A stretch of DNA of 38,836 nucleotides, taken from the NCBI GenBank assembly GCA_001493195.1, contig FAXN01000033.1, positions 1 to 38,836 on the forward strand. Reading direction: 5' to 3'. Under the pieces are notes generated by a model, which was given only the letters and a program-made list of their open reading frames with translations, was not told the origin of the DNA and did not search any database. Made by a program: the position numbers and the translations under genes. Of the stretch, positions 16,544-23,451 are shown one piece after another. The first letter of the stretch is position 1. Every line of letters starts with the position of its first letter. Origin of the DNA: Sulfurovum sp. enrichment culture clone C5. GTDB taxonomy: Bacteria; Campylobacterota; Campylobacteria; Campylobacterales; Sulfurovaceae.

Positions 16544-17272
16544 ATGGCACAAAGAGATGTAAATTATAAAGACAATATTTTCCATATCGCATACGATATA
16601 GCAAATCCAGCAAAAGAGGATTCTATAGTTATTCTTCATGGCTGGGGAAGTAACAAAGAGATTATGAAACAAGCTTTTGTCAAACAAATGAGTGATTTTA
16701 AGCATGTATATGTAGATATGCCTGGATTTGGGAAAAGTACAAATCCAATTGTTTTGACAACAGATGATTATGCAAATATTTTAGAGATGTTTTTAGCAGA
16801 TATAGGCATCAAGCCTTTTTTTATAGCAGGACACTCATTTGGCGGTAAAGTAGCTACTCTTTTAAATCCTCCTTGCTTGATACTTCTTTCAAGTGCAGGT
16901 ATATTGGTGCCAAAACCTTTTAGCGTTAGAGTAAAAATTGCTATTTTTAAACTATTAAAACCGCTTGGGTTTGGTAAAATGAGAAGAGTTTTTGCTAGTC
17001 GTGATGTTGAGGGTATGAGTCATGAAATGTATGAGACTTTCAAAAATGTAGTAAATGAAGATTTTAGTAAGCAATTTGAAGCATTTAACAATGATGCACT
17101 TTTGTTTTGGGGTAAAAGCGATACAGCTACACCACTTTGGACAGCTGAGAAAATAAATTCGATTATAAAAAAATCAAAATTATATCCGCTTGATGGAGAT
17201 CATTATTTCTTTTTAAAGCATCCTAAATTTATATCAGATGTCATTAGCCAATTTTACAAGGAGCATAAGTAA
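16544..17272 (+). CDS. alpha/beta hydrolase linked to murF
   Basis: This 242-residue protein has the alpha/beta-hydrolase fold. The oxyanion motif HGWGSNK (32-38), nucleophile S98 in GHSFGG, acid D193 in WGKSDTATP and histidine H220 in GDHYFF form a full triad. The substrate is unknown. The gene overlaps the murF start by one base (TAATG), and the same hydrolase-murF pair is, from memory, found in Campylobacter. This suggests a role tied to cell-wall precursor metabolism, which is inference. There is little ribosome-site homology before its ATG. Confidence 0.85.
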   Translation: MAQRDVNYKDNIFHIAYDIANPAKEDSIVILHGWGSNKEIMKQAFVKQMSDFKHVYVDMPGFGKSTNPIVLTTDDYANILEMFLADIGIKPFFIAGHSFGGKVATLLNPPCLILLSSAGILVPKPFSVRVKIAIFKLLKPLGFGKMRRVFASRDVEGMSHEMYETFKNVVNEDFSKQFEAFNNDALLFWGKSDTATPLWTAEKINSIIKKSKLYPLDGDHYFFLKHPKFISDVISQFYKEHK

Positions 17273-18675
17273 TGGTTGAATTTTTTGGGTATTTTTTGTT
17301 TGTAGTCGTAAGTGGTTATTATTTGATTACAAATCTTCAATGGTATAGCTATAAGCTAAAAAGAGTGATACTCAACCATACTAAACCTATGTGGAATATT
17401 ATCTATTTTGTGATTCCTCTTATCGCTTTTGTTGTCGTTAGTAGAGTGTTTGGGCTTGGCATCATAGTCTCTATAGCTTATGCAGCAGCATTGTACTTTT
17501 GGTTCAAAGGTTTGGATAAGCCTTTGGTTTGGACTGGCAGAATCAAGAGATTTTTTGCACTACTTGTGTTTTTTGCACTTATTTTATCTTTTATCGCAAA
17601 GTGTACTTTTGTTTTAGCTCCGTTTATCTTGGCGTTTATCGCTTCACTTGTTGTGGAAAAAGTTCTTTTTTTGGGCTTCAAAGCAAAAGCAAAAGCAAAA
17701 ATAGAAAATTCTAAAGATATGAAAATAGTAGGAATTACAGCAAGTTATGGTAAAACAAGTATAAAAAACTTCTTAAATCATATATTAGAAGGCAGTTTTA
17801 GAACATATGCGACACCAAGATCAGTAAATACTCTTGGTGGTATCATTAAAGATATCAATGATGACTTGCCAAATCATACCGAGGTTTATATAGTCGAAAT
17901 GGGTGCTAGAGTTAAAGGCGATATAGCCGAGATTGCAACATTCGTAAATCCGCAGTATGTTGTTGTTGGCAAAATCGGACCAGCACATATAGAGTATTTT
18001 AAAACAATTGAAAATATTATCAACACCAAGTTAGAGATATTGCAAAGCGCCAATCTTAAATTTGCATGGCTTCACGAAAGTACAAAAGTACAACCAAGTG
18101 AAAAATTACATATTTTTGGAAACAATATATCAAATGTGATTGCAACACTAGATGGAACATCTTTTGAGCTTGATGGTGAGAGATATGAAGTGCCTATTTT
18201 AGGAGAATTTCATGCCATAAATTTAGCCGGAGCTATCAGCGTAGCACTTGCTTTGGGCATTGATACTGTAACTGTCAAAAAGCGTCTAAAAACGCTCAAA
18301 GCAACTCCTCATAGACTTGAGAGAATTGATGCGGGCGGAAAGCTAATATTAGATGATAGCTTCAATGGAAATATTGATGGTATGCTTGCCTCTTTTGACT
18401 TGGCTTCAACTCACAATGGAAGAAAGGTTGTTATAACTCCAGGATTAGTAGAGGCTGATGATGAACTAAACATACAAGTTGCCAAAAGAGCAAATGAAGT
18501 GTTTGATGTGGTTATCGTAAGTAGTGGACTCAATTGGGAGATATTTAAAAAATACATTGATGAGAGCAAGCTTCTTAGAATGGAGCAAAAATCCCAAATG
18601 CAAGATATGCTTATAGAGCATACAAAAGCAGGGGACTTGATACTATTTGCCAATGATGCTCCAAGTTTTGTGTAG
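17272..18675 (+). CDS. murF: UDP-MurNAc-tripeptide D-Ala-D-Ala ligase, membrane-anchored type
   Basis: This 467-residue Mur ligase adds D-Ala-D-Ala to the UDP-MurNAc tripeptide, the last cytoplasmic step of precursor synthesis. The ATP loop is GITASYGKTS (K161), followed by the family texts VEMGARVKGDI, HRLERI and LDDSFNGN. Instead of the soluble MurF N-terminal domain there are about four hydrophobic segments within residues 1-135, the layout I know from Campylobacter and Helicobacter MurF. This places the ligase at the membrane near MraY. It abuts the next gene without a gap. Confidence 0.93.
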   Translation: MVEFFGYFLFVVVSGYYLITNLQWYSYKLKRVILNHTKPMWNIIYFVIPLIAFVVVSRVFGLGIIVSIAYAAALYFWFKGLDKPLVWTGRIKRFFALLVFFALILSFIAKCTFVLAPFILAFIASLVVEKVLFLGFKAKAKAKIENSKDMKIVGITASYGKTSIKNFLNHILEGSFRTYATPRSVNTLGGIIKDINDDLPNHTEVYIVEMGARVKGDIAEIATFVNPQYVVVGKIGPAHIEYFKTIENIINTKLEILQSANLKFAWLHESTKVQPSEKLHIFGNNISNVIATLDGTSFELDGERYEVPILGEFHAINLAGAISVALALGIDTVTVKKRLKTLKATPHRLERIDAGGKLILDDSFNGNIDGMLASFDLASTHNGRKVVITPGLVEADDELNIQVAKRANEVFDVVIVSSGLNWEIFKKYIDESKLLRMEQKSQMQDMLIEHTKAGDLILFANDAPSFV

Positions 18676-19497
18676 ATGAGTGGCAGATATATTTGGAGAG
18701 TTCTTTTTGTTGTAGTTTTTGCAACACTTTCTCTTTTGGCAGATGTAAAAATAACCAAGGATCAAGCAGACTATATAGCTCAAAAAGTATGGCAAAATGA
18801 AGGTGCCTTACAAGATAAATATCTAGTTCATTGGAATGATGGAGAAGATTTTGCATCTTTGGGAATAGGGCATTTTATATGGTTTCCAAAAGGACATACT
18901 GAAAAATTTCGTGAAGTTTTTCCCATGGTTTTAAAGTCTATGGAAGAAAAAAACACAACTATGCCATCATGGCTAAGTAGTAAAACGCCTTGCCCTTGGA
19001 ATAGTAAAGCCGAGTTGTTTGAAGCAAAAGCAAAAAATGATAAACGATATGTCGAACTTTTTGTATTTATCAAGCAGACTATGCCACAACAAGCTATGTT
19101 TATGAGCCAAAGAGCATTTGATGCTTTGCCACTTATGTTAAGTACTTTAAAAGATGAAAAAGAAAAAGAAATAATTCGCCATAGATACAATAAAATACTC
19201 TACAATAACAACGGCACGGTTAATGAACATGGACTATATATACTCATAGATTATGTCAATTTTAAAGGCGAAGGCACACTGGAAAGTGAGAGGTATAACT
19301 CTCAAGGCTGGGGATTGCTTCAAGTTTTGCAAAATATGGATTATAAAGAAAAAGATAGATTTAAAGCATTTAGTGACAGTGCAAAAGCCATGTTAAGCCT
19401 TCGCATAGAAAATTCTCCAAAGGCAAGAGGGGAAGAGAGATGGAGGATAGGTTGGAATAAAAGACTTGATACATATCTTCCAAAAGAAGCTAAATGA
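18676..19497 (+). CDS. secreted lysozyme-like protein of unknown function
   Basis: This 273-residue protein has a signal peptide (about 1-22, ending ...SLLADV). The conserved block is KVWQNEGALQDKYLVHWN followed by EDFASLGIGHFIW. A glutamate followed 30-odd residues later by G-I-G-H is the layout of the lysozyme superfamily, where the glutamate is the acid. I therefore suspect a muramidase-like fold, but the call is by pattern only. The ATG directly follows the murF stop, and its TGA overlaps the next start as ATGA, so it is co-expressed with murF and a thiol protein. Confidence 0.7.
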   Translation: MSGRYIWRVLFVVVFATLSLLADVKITKDQADYIAQKVWQNEGALQDKYLVHWNDGEDFASLGIGHFIWFPKGHTEKFREVFPMVLKSMEEKNTTMPSWLSSKTPCPWNSKAELFEAKAKNDKRYVELFVFIKQTMPQQAMFMSQRAFDALPLMLSTLKDEKEKEIIRHRYNKILYNNNGTVNEHGLYILIDYVNFKGEGTLESERYNSQGWGLLQVLQNMDYKEKDRFKAFSDSAKAMLSLRIENSPKARGEERWRIGWNKRLDTYLPKEAK

Positions 19498-19988
19498 ATA
19501 CATTTAAAAAATGGTCAAAAGAGATATTAATATTTATCATTTTTTTGTTTTTTGCTAGCATTGTTGTCAATATCATAAAACAGCCAGATATTCCAAGTAA
19601 CACACTCCCATTGTTAGAAGTAAATATGGTAGGGCAAGATAAAACTTATAAACTATCTCAAAACAGACCGCTTGTTGTTGTTTTTTGGGGTAGCTGGTGT
19701 CCGATTTGCAAACAAGATTTACCAAATTTTAGCAAAATCATAAACGAATATGATGTTATAGGTGTTGGTGTAAAGTCTGGAAGTGATAGTGATATTTTAG
19801 CTTTCTTAAAAGAAAATGGTATCTCTTTGAAAACTATCAATGATGAAAATGGCGATATCGCACAAAAGTTTAATATCTCAACATATCCAACAACTTTGAT
19901 TTATGATGCAAATGGTAATCTAAAGTTTACAGAAGTTGGTTATATAACAACTGCTGGACTCAAAGCAAGATTAAAACTAATAGAGTAA
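19494..19988 (+). CDS. membrane-anchored TlpA/ScsD-like thiol-disulfide protein
   Basis: This 164-residue protein has one N-terminal membrane segment (about 11-28) and a thioredoxin-fold domain with the active site W68-C69-P70-I71-C72. The cis-proline lies in NISTYPTTLIY. It resembles ScsD/TlpA-type periplasmic disulfide oxidoreductases. The client proteins are unknown; cytochrome c maturation (DsbE role) is less likely because no ccm genes are near. It overlaps the upstream lysozyme-like gene by four bases. Confidence 0.85.
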   Translation: MNTFKKWSKEILIFIIFLFFASIVVNIIKQPDIPSNTLPLLEVNMVGQDKTYKLSQNRPLVVVFWGSWCPICKQDLPNFSKIINEYDVIGVGVKSGSDSDILAFLKENGISLKTINDENGDIAQKFNISTYPTTLIYDANGNLKFTEVGYITTAGLKARLKLIE

Positions 19989-20022
19989 AATACACTCTAA
20001 GAAACATAAATAAAGGAAAAAC

Positions 20023-20370
20023 ATGCAGATTTTGCCAAAATGCCCAAAATGTGGTAGCGAATATACTTACGAGGATGGCAATCTATATATTTGCCCTGAG
20101 TGTGCTTTTGAGTGGGGCAAAGAAGAGGATAACGGAGCAGTTGAAGCAGGTTTAGTTGTAAAAGATGCTAATGGCAATATTTTGCAAGATGGTGACACTG
20201 TTACAGTTATCAAAGACCTCAAGGTTAAAGGAAGTAGTGACGGGATTAAAGTGGGTACCAAGATCAAAGGTATCCGCCTTGTTGAGGGCAGCGATGGGCA
20301 CAACATCGACTGTAAAGTGCCTGGTGTAGGTGCCATCAAACTCAAACAAGAATTTGTAAAAAAAGCATAA
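20023..20370 (+). CDS. yjdM: YjdM (PhnA) family zinc-ribbon protein
   Basis: This 115-residue protein has an N-terminal zinc ribbon (C7, C10, C24, C27: [10 protein letters not shown]...[10 protein letters not shown]) followed by the KOW-like PhnA domain [26 protein letters not shown]. The family was once called alkylphosphonate uptake protein, but it is not needed for phosphonate use and its role is unclear. The ribosome site AAAGGA precedes the ATG. It marks the last ordinary gene before the accessory island that begins at 20389. Confidence 0.93.
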   Translation: MQILPKCPKCGSEYTYEDGNLYICPECAFEWGKEEDNGAVEAGLVVKDANGNILQDGDTVTVIKDLKVKGSSDGIKVGTKIKGIRLVEGSDGHNIDCKVPGVGAIKLKQEFVKKA

Positions 20371-20388
20371 TTATAATTAGACGATACA

Positions 20389-20583
20389 ATGAAGTATTTA
20401 AATATCATATTTGGGTCCGTGTATATATTGGGCGGATTGTATGCTTTAATTGAAGGGGCAATATCAATAAAAGGAAATGTTATTACTTCGGAATATTTTG
20501 TTTATCCAATAGGGCTATTGATGATCGGTATTGGATTGTTGTTTTTTTATTTAACCTATAAAGGAAAGGAAATTGAACTGTAA
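20389..20583 (+). CDS. small two-helix membrane protein, possible orphan immunity gene
   Basis: This 64-residue protein consists of two hydrophobic helices (about 5-25 and 38-58) joined by a short loop, with a charged tail. It has no recognised family. A 51-base segment of it (20491-20541) recurs in a damaged copy at 37440-37490, so the gene belongs to mobile or recombining material. It lies among immunity-like genes, which is the main reason to think of a membrane immunity protein. The ribosome site is weak. Confidence 0.55.
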   Translation: MKYLNIIFGSVYILGGLYALIEGAISIKGNVITSEYFVYPIGLLMIGIGLLFFYLTYKGKEIEL

Positions 20584-20701
20584 TTATCAATTCGATGGTT
20601 ATTATGGCGGTGGTTCGCCAGGATATAATTGGGGTTCTTTTGTAAGTGGGTTTGAAAATTTTACAGGGATACAGATTGTTCCAGATTGGCTTAAACCATG
20701 A
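20573..20701 (+). pseudogene. orphan reading-frame tail ending in ATGA overlap (probable toxin C-terminus relic)
   Basis: A frame of 42 codons from a possible TTG at 20573 (AGGAAAGG upstream) reads NCNYQFDGYYGGGSPGYNWG and ends ...IVPDWLKP at a TGA. That TGA overlaps the ATG of the next gene. An in-frame stop at 20552-20554 closes it upstream. The composition (Gly, Tyr, Trp, Asn) is not that of random AT-rich sequence. I read it as the leftover C-terminus of a larger protein whose front part is gone. It could instead be a real small protein. Confidence 0.4.
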
Positions 20702-21018
20702 GATTATCAACATTAATTGTTTTAATAGTAATTATTTTTAATTTATTTAGATTGCTTTATTTTGGTGAATATAGTGGAGGTAAAGTTTATGTTGAAAAAA
20801 CCACATTTGCCATACTCACACATATAATTGCAATTTTATTTCTTTTATATATTTTTTATAAAAGTTCATGGGAGCCTAATTTCGTCAAATGCCCAAAATG
20901 CAAAGAAACATTTAACTATAAAGATACGCTTGAGGGCAAATGCCCTAACTGTAAAGATGTAGATACTATCGATATAAAAGAGTATTATGAGAAATTTCCT
21001 GATGAGAAAGATGTTTGA
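20698..21018 (+). CDS. membrane protein with C-terminal zinc ribbon, immunity-like
   Basis: This 106-residue protein has two membrane helices (about 3-22 and 36-56) and a C-terminal zinc ribbon C-P-K-C...C-P-N-C (KCPKCKETFNYKD, GKCPNCKDV). I know no named family with exactly this layout. The start overlaps the upstream reading-frame tail as ATGA, a typical arrangement for a toxin end and its immunity gene. Functional assignment as immunity protein is inference from that context. Confidence 0.6.
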   Translation: MRLSTLIVLIVIIFNLFRLLYFGEYSGGKVYVEKTTFAILTHIIAILFLLYIFYKSSWEPNFVKCPKCKETFNYKDTLEGKCPNCKDVDTIDIKEYYEKFPDEKDV

Positions 21019-21033
21019 TTATAGTATTTATGA

Positions 21034-21039
21034 TATAAT
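21034..21039 (+). promoter_or_regulatory. extended -10 box for relB-relE
   Basis: TGATATAAT is an extended -10 element 27 bases upstream of the antitoxin ATG. AAAGGA follows as the ribosome site just before the ATG. Confidence 0.5.
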
Positions 21040-21066
21040 GTCATACAAGTATTACAAAGGATAAAT

Positions 21067-21276
21067 ATGTTATCAATACGACTAGACAGTAAAACACAAG
21101 AGCGAATAGATAATCTATCAAAAGCTACAAAAAGACCTAAAAGCTTTTTTGTAAAAGAGGCATTAGCAAATTATCTTGATGACCTTGAAGATTATTATGA
21201 AGCTATGAAAAGAAAAAATAGCAGTGATAGGGAGCTAATATCATTTGAAGAGCTAAAAGAAGCTTTGAGTGTATAA
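21067..21276 (+). CDS. RelB/DinJ-like ribbon-helix-helix antitoxin
   Basis: This 69-residue protein begins with a ribbon-helix-helix DNA-binding domain (MLSIRLDSKTQERIDNLSKA, then a second helix to about 40) and ends in an acidic tail (ISFEELKEALSV) of the type that wraps a RelE toxin. It should bind both its toxin and its own promoter. The toxin gene starts at a GTG that overlaps its last codons by eight bases. Confidence 0.87.
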   Translation: MLSIRLDSKTQERIDNLSKATKRPKSFFVKEALANYLDDLEDYYEAMKRKNSSDRELISFEELKEALSV

Positions 21277-21526
21277 GATTGTCATTGACAAAAAAGTCTT
21301 AAAAGACTTAAAACAGATAGACGCCACTTGGCAAAAGAAAATATTGGATAAAATTGATGAGTTTTTGACTATCACGCCTTATGACGGTAAAAGATTGGTT
21401 GGCAATCTCTCTGATTTTTACAGAATTAGAGTTGGGGATTATCGTATCATTTATGAGATTATAGATGATATTGTAACTGTTGAAATCATCAAAATATCAC
21501 ATCGCAAAGATGTATATAGAAAGTAA
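21269..21526 (+). CDS. RelE/ParE family toxin
   Basis: This 85-residue toxin has the RelE fold text DFYRIRVGDYRIIYEI...VEIIKISHRKDVYRK. Basic residues R52, R54, R59, H78 and R79 and Tyr83 are where catalytic residues of RelE-type mRNA interferases lie. It begins with GTG inside the end of the antitoxin gene. The pair is intact and probably active. RelE (ribosome-dependent mRNA cleavage) seems more likely than ParE because of the C-terminal HRxDVY pattern. Confidence 0.87.
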   Translation: MYKIVIDKKVLKDLKQIDATWQKKILDKIDEFLTITPYDGKRLVGNLSDFYRIRVGDYRIIYEIIDDIVTVEIIKISHRKDVYRK

Positions 21527-21580
21527 AAACCTTCTCAATCAAAAAATTATTTTTAAAGCAGTAAAATTATATAGATAAGT

Positions 21581-21649
21581 GTCAAAGGAGTGGGAAAACA
21601 GTGCCATATTAATATCCAACTTAACCATGGCTTTAGGAGGTATATATGA
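21581..21649 (+). pseudogene. short reading-frame tail with ATGA overlap (probable toxin end)
   Basis: A frame beginning after a TAG (21572-21574) reads VKGVGKQCHINIQLNHGF and ends RRYI at a TGA that overlaps the ATG of the next gene. The HINIQ text resembles ends of some polymorphic toxin nuclease domains, but the piece is only 22 codons long. It contains the strong AGGAGG ribosome site of the next gene. This looks like a relic that kept only the coupling region. Confidence 0.35.
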
Positions 21650-21903
21650 ATTATGATTGGCGAGAACAAGGGCAAGAAAAATATCTTTTCGGATTACAAT
21701 TTAAAAAACAAAAATATAAAAAATACAATAAAAATTTGGATCATAATCATTGTGAATTTTGTGGTGCGAAGTTTTGCGAAATATTACACAACCAAAATTG
21801 TATTGAAGTTGGGTATTCCACATCTGATAATTATAGATGGATATGTGAACAATGTTTTAAAGATTTTAATCAAAAATACAATTTGATTGAAGTTTTATCA
21901 TAA
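21646..21903 (+). CDS. small cysteine-rich zinc-binding protein, immunity-like
   Basis: This 85-residue protein carries two paired-cysteine motifs, HCEFCGAKF (about 36-44) and WICEQCFKDF (about 65-74), which should bind one zinc ion. It resembles small conserved proteins of the pattern EFCxAxF...YWICEECFxDF that I recall near polymorphic toxins, so an immunity role is plausible but unproven. The ATG has a perfect AGGAGG and overlaps the stop of a short upstream tail as ATGA. There is no signal peptide. Confidence 0.6.
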   Translation: MNYDWREQGQEKYLFGLQFKKQKYKKYNKNLDHNHCEFCGAKFCEILHNQNCIEVGYSTSDNYRWICEQCFKDFNQKYNLIEVLS

Positions 21904-21988
21904 ATAGAAAACGACTTAATAGATGTGGTGTTGTAAGTATAATACAGTAAAAAAATGGATAAAATTAAAATCATTCAAGTTTAATTAA

Positions 21989-22005
21989 GTTCCCATTAAG
22001 GGAAC
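21989..22005 (+). promoter_or_regulatory. inverted repeat, HigA operator candidate
   Basis: GTTCCC-ATTAA-GGGAAC is a perfect 6-bp inverted repeat with a 5-base spacer, 18 bases before the higB ATG. A TATAAT at 21938-21943 lies upstream. HigA proteins repress their own operon through such palindromes, so this is the likely site. Confidence 0.6.
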
Positions 22006-22022
22006 AAAGAGTAATATAACTT

Positions 22023-22322
22023 ATGAGGGTTATTGCTAAAAAAACTTTAAAAGAATTTTATGAAAATAAAAACTATATTGATAGCAAGTCATCACTGGAA
22101 TCTTGGCACTATGAAGCACTTAAAGCGGACTGGAAAAATCCAAATGACATCAAAGAACAATATAGAAGTGCTAGCATAGTAGGAAGCAATAAGATAGTGT
22201 TTAATATTTGCGGAAATAAGTATAGACTGATAGTGAAGATAAACTACCATGTGCAAATTGTTTTTGTAAAGTTTATAGGCACCCACAAAGAATATGATAA
22301 AATCAACATCGAGGAGCTGTAA
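22023..22322 (+). CDS. higB: HigB-type toxin (mRNA interferase)
   Basis: This 99-residue protein of the HigB_toxin family has the marks RVIAKKTLKEFYE, SLESWHYEALKADWKNPNDI, and NKYRLIVKINYHVQIVFVKFIGTHKEYDKI. It cleaves mRNA on the ribosome when freed from HigA. The toxin-first order is typical of higBA. A palindromic operator candidate lies just upstream. The gene looks intact. Confidence 0.93.
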   Translation: MRVIAKKTLKEFYENKNYIDSKSSLESWHYEALKADWKNPNDIKEQYRSASIVGSNKIVFNICGNKYRLIVKINYHVQIVFVKFIGTHKEYDKINIEEL

Positions 22323-22323
22323 G

Positions 22324-22686
22324 ATGGATATAAAACCGATAAAAAATGAAAATGACTATATGATTTCTTTGCATAGAGCTGAAGAGCTTCTTGATGCATT
22401 GCCTGAAACTAAAGAGGCAGATGAACTTGAAATTTTAGCGACTCTTATAGAGAGATACGAAGCACTGCATTTTAAAATAGATACACCAGATCCCATAGAA
22501 GCGATAAAATTTAGAATGGAACAAGATGGGCTTATCCAAAAAGATTTAATTTTATATATTGGAAGTAAATCAAAAGTCAGTGAAGTTTTAAACAAAAAAA
22601 GAGGATTAACGCTAGAGATGATACGAAAACTACATGATGGTCTTCATATACCACTTGAAAATTTAGTTAGCAGATACGCTTCATAG
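22324..22686 (+). CDS. higA: HigA-type antitoxin with helix-turn-helix
   Basis: This 120-residue protein has a helical N-terminal toxin-binding part and a C-terminal HTH of the Xre type (GLIQKDLILYIGSKSKVSEVLNK, about 70-95). The start is the ATG at 22324, with GAGGAG upstream and one base after the higB stop; an in-frame ATG at 22294 lies inside higB and is not supported. It should neutralise HigB and repress the operon. An intact pair is likely. Confidence 0.92.
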   Translation: MDIKPIKNENDYMISLHRAEELLDALPETKEADELEILATLIERYEALHFKIDTPDPIEAIKFRMEQDGLIQKDLILYIGSKSKVSEVLNKKRGLTLEMIRKLHDGLHIPLENLVSRYAS

Positions 22687-22693
22687 CGATATA

Positions 22694-23311
22694 TCAAAAA
22701 CCTTTCATGATGATATCATATAGATATTCTATCTCATCATCTTCGAGATAGAGTGTCGATTTTGTTTTAAAAAACTCTAAAATTTTACTTTTTTGTATAG
22801 ATGAGCCATATATACATTCGCTATGTGCAGGCAAAAAAGAGTGCATAAGAGAGATATTGTCGCCAAGTTCTAGCTCGCATATATAACATTTATTTGGATA
22901 ATGCAATCTACCTTCACGTTCAAGCATTTCAAGATAACTTTCGCAAATTATCCTTTTTGGATTTTGTTTATCCCATTTTTTTGCAGACTCTAATATAATA
23001 TCAAAGTAAAAGCTATCAATATCATCTATACCACGCAAATGTATTCCAAATAACATTATAAATTTGTGCCATAAAAGCAGTTTATTTTTATCAAATATCC
23101 AAGGAAATGACATATGCGATAAGTTTCTAAGCCTTGGCATAAAACTACTATGTTCATCCTCTAATTCAAAGTCTATCAAGTATCCAATTTGAAGTATTGA
23201 GTGCCTAGCTCCAAAAAAGCGGTAGTATGACTTTATGCTATTTTTGGCTAAAACCACAGCTATCATATCTTCATTTTTTGCTTTTTTTAAATCTACTATA
23301 AAACCTTTGAT
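22694..23311 (-). CDS. recO: recombination mediator RecO, with non-standard start codon
   Basis: The frame encodes an epsilon-type RecO of about 205 residues, which loads RecA in RecFOR repair. Family texts are YRFFGARHSILQIGYLIDFE, FMPRLRNL and the C-terminal CYICE...FLPAH. Homologues begin M-x-G-F; here the frame reads I-K-G-F at 23311 with an ATC codon. AAAGGA lies six bases upstream and TATAAT another 16 bases further. No ATG, GTG or TTG exists between the in-frame TAA upstream and this point. The first ATG (23266) is 15 codons into the conserved OB domain. Either ATC initiates, or the gene is weakened by a start-codon mutation. It is divergent to gltB. Confidence 0.82.
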   Translation of the reverse strand: MKGFIVDLKKAKNEDMIAVVLAKNSIKSYYRFFGARHSILQIGYLIDFELEDEHSSFMPRLRNLSHMSFPWIFDKNKLLLWHKFIMLFGIHLRGIDDIDSFYFDIILESAKKWDKQNPKRIICESYLEMLEREGRLHYPNKCYICELELGDNISLMHSFLPAHSECIYGSSIQKSKILEFFKTKSTLYLEDDEIEYLYDIIMKGF

Positions 23312-23339
23312 CTCTATTCCTTTGAAAAATAATAAAATA

Positions 23340-23345
23340 ATTATA
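23340..23345 (-). promoter_or_regulatory. -10 box for recO
   Basis: Minus-strand TATAAT in TTGATATAATT lies 29 bases before the inferred ATC start. The resulting leader would be about 20 bases and would carry the AAAGGA ribosome site. Confidence 0.45.
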
Positions 23346-23385
23346 TCAAGTAACCATTATAAGTAGGTATTTAGCATATTTTTTA

Positions 23386-23391
23386 TATAAT
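23386..23391 (+). promoter_or_regulatory. -10 box for gltB-gltD
   Basis: TATAAT follows a T-rich run (ATATTTTTTA) and lies 60 bases upstream of the gltB ATG. The leader is about 54 bases; no riboswitch-like structure is evident. Confidence 0.45.
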
Positions 23392-23451
23392 CGAGTACAC
23401 TAGAACACATGTTTTTACTAGTCCTATCAAAAATTAACTTAAGGTTGGCTT

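Noticed and set aside
19981-19999. TAGAGT/ACTCTA hairpin after the thiol-protein gene as a terminator
   Set aside because: The stem is only six base pairs, includes the stop codon and is not followed by a T-tract.
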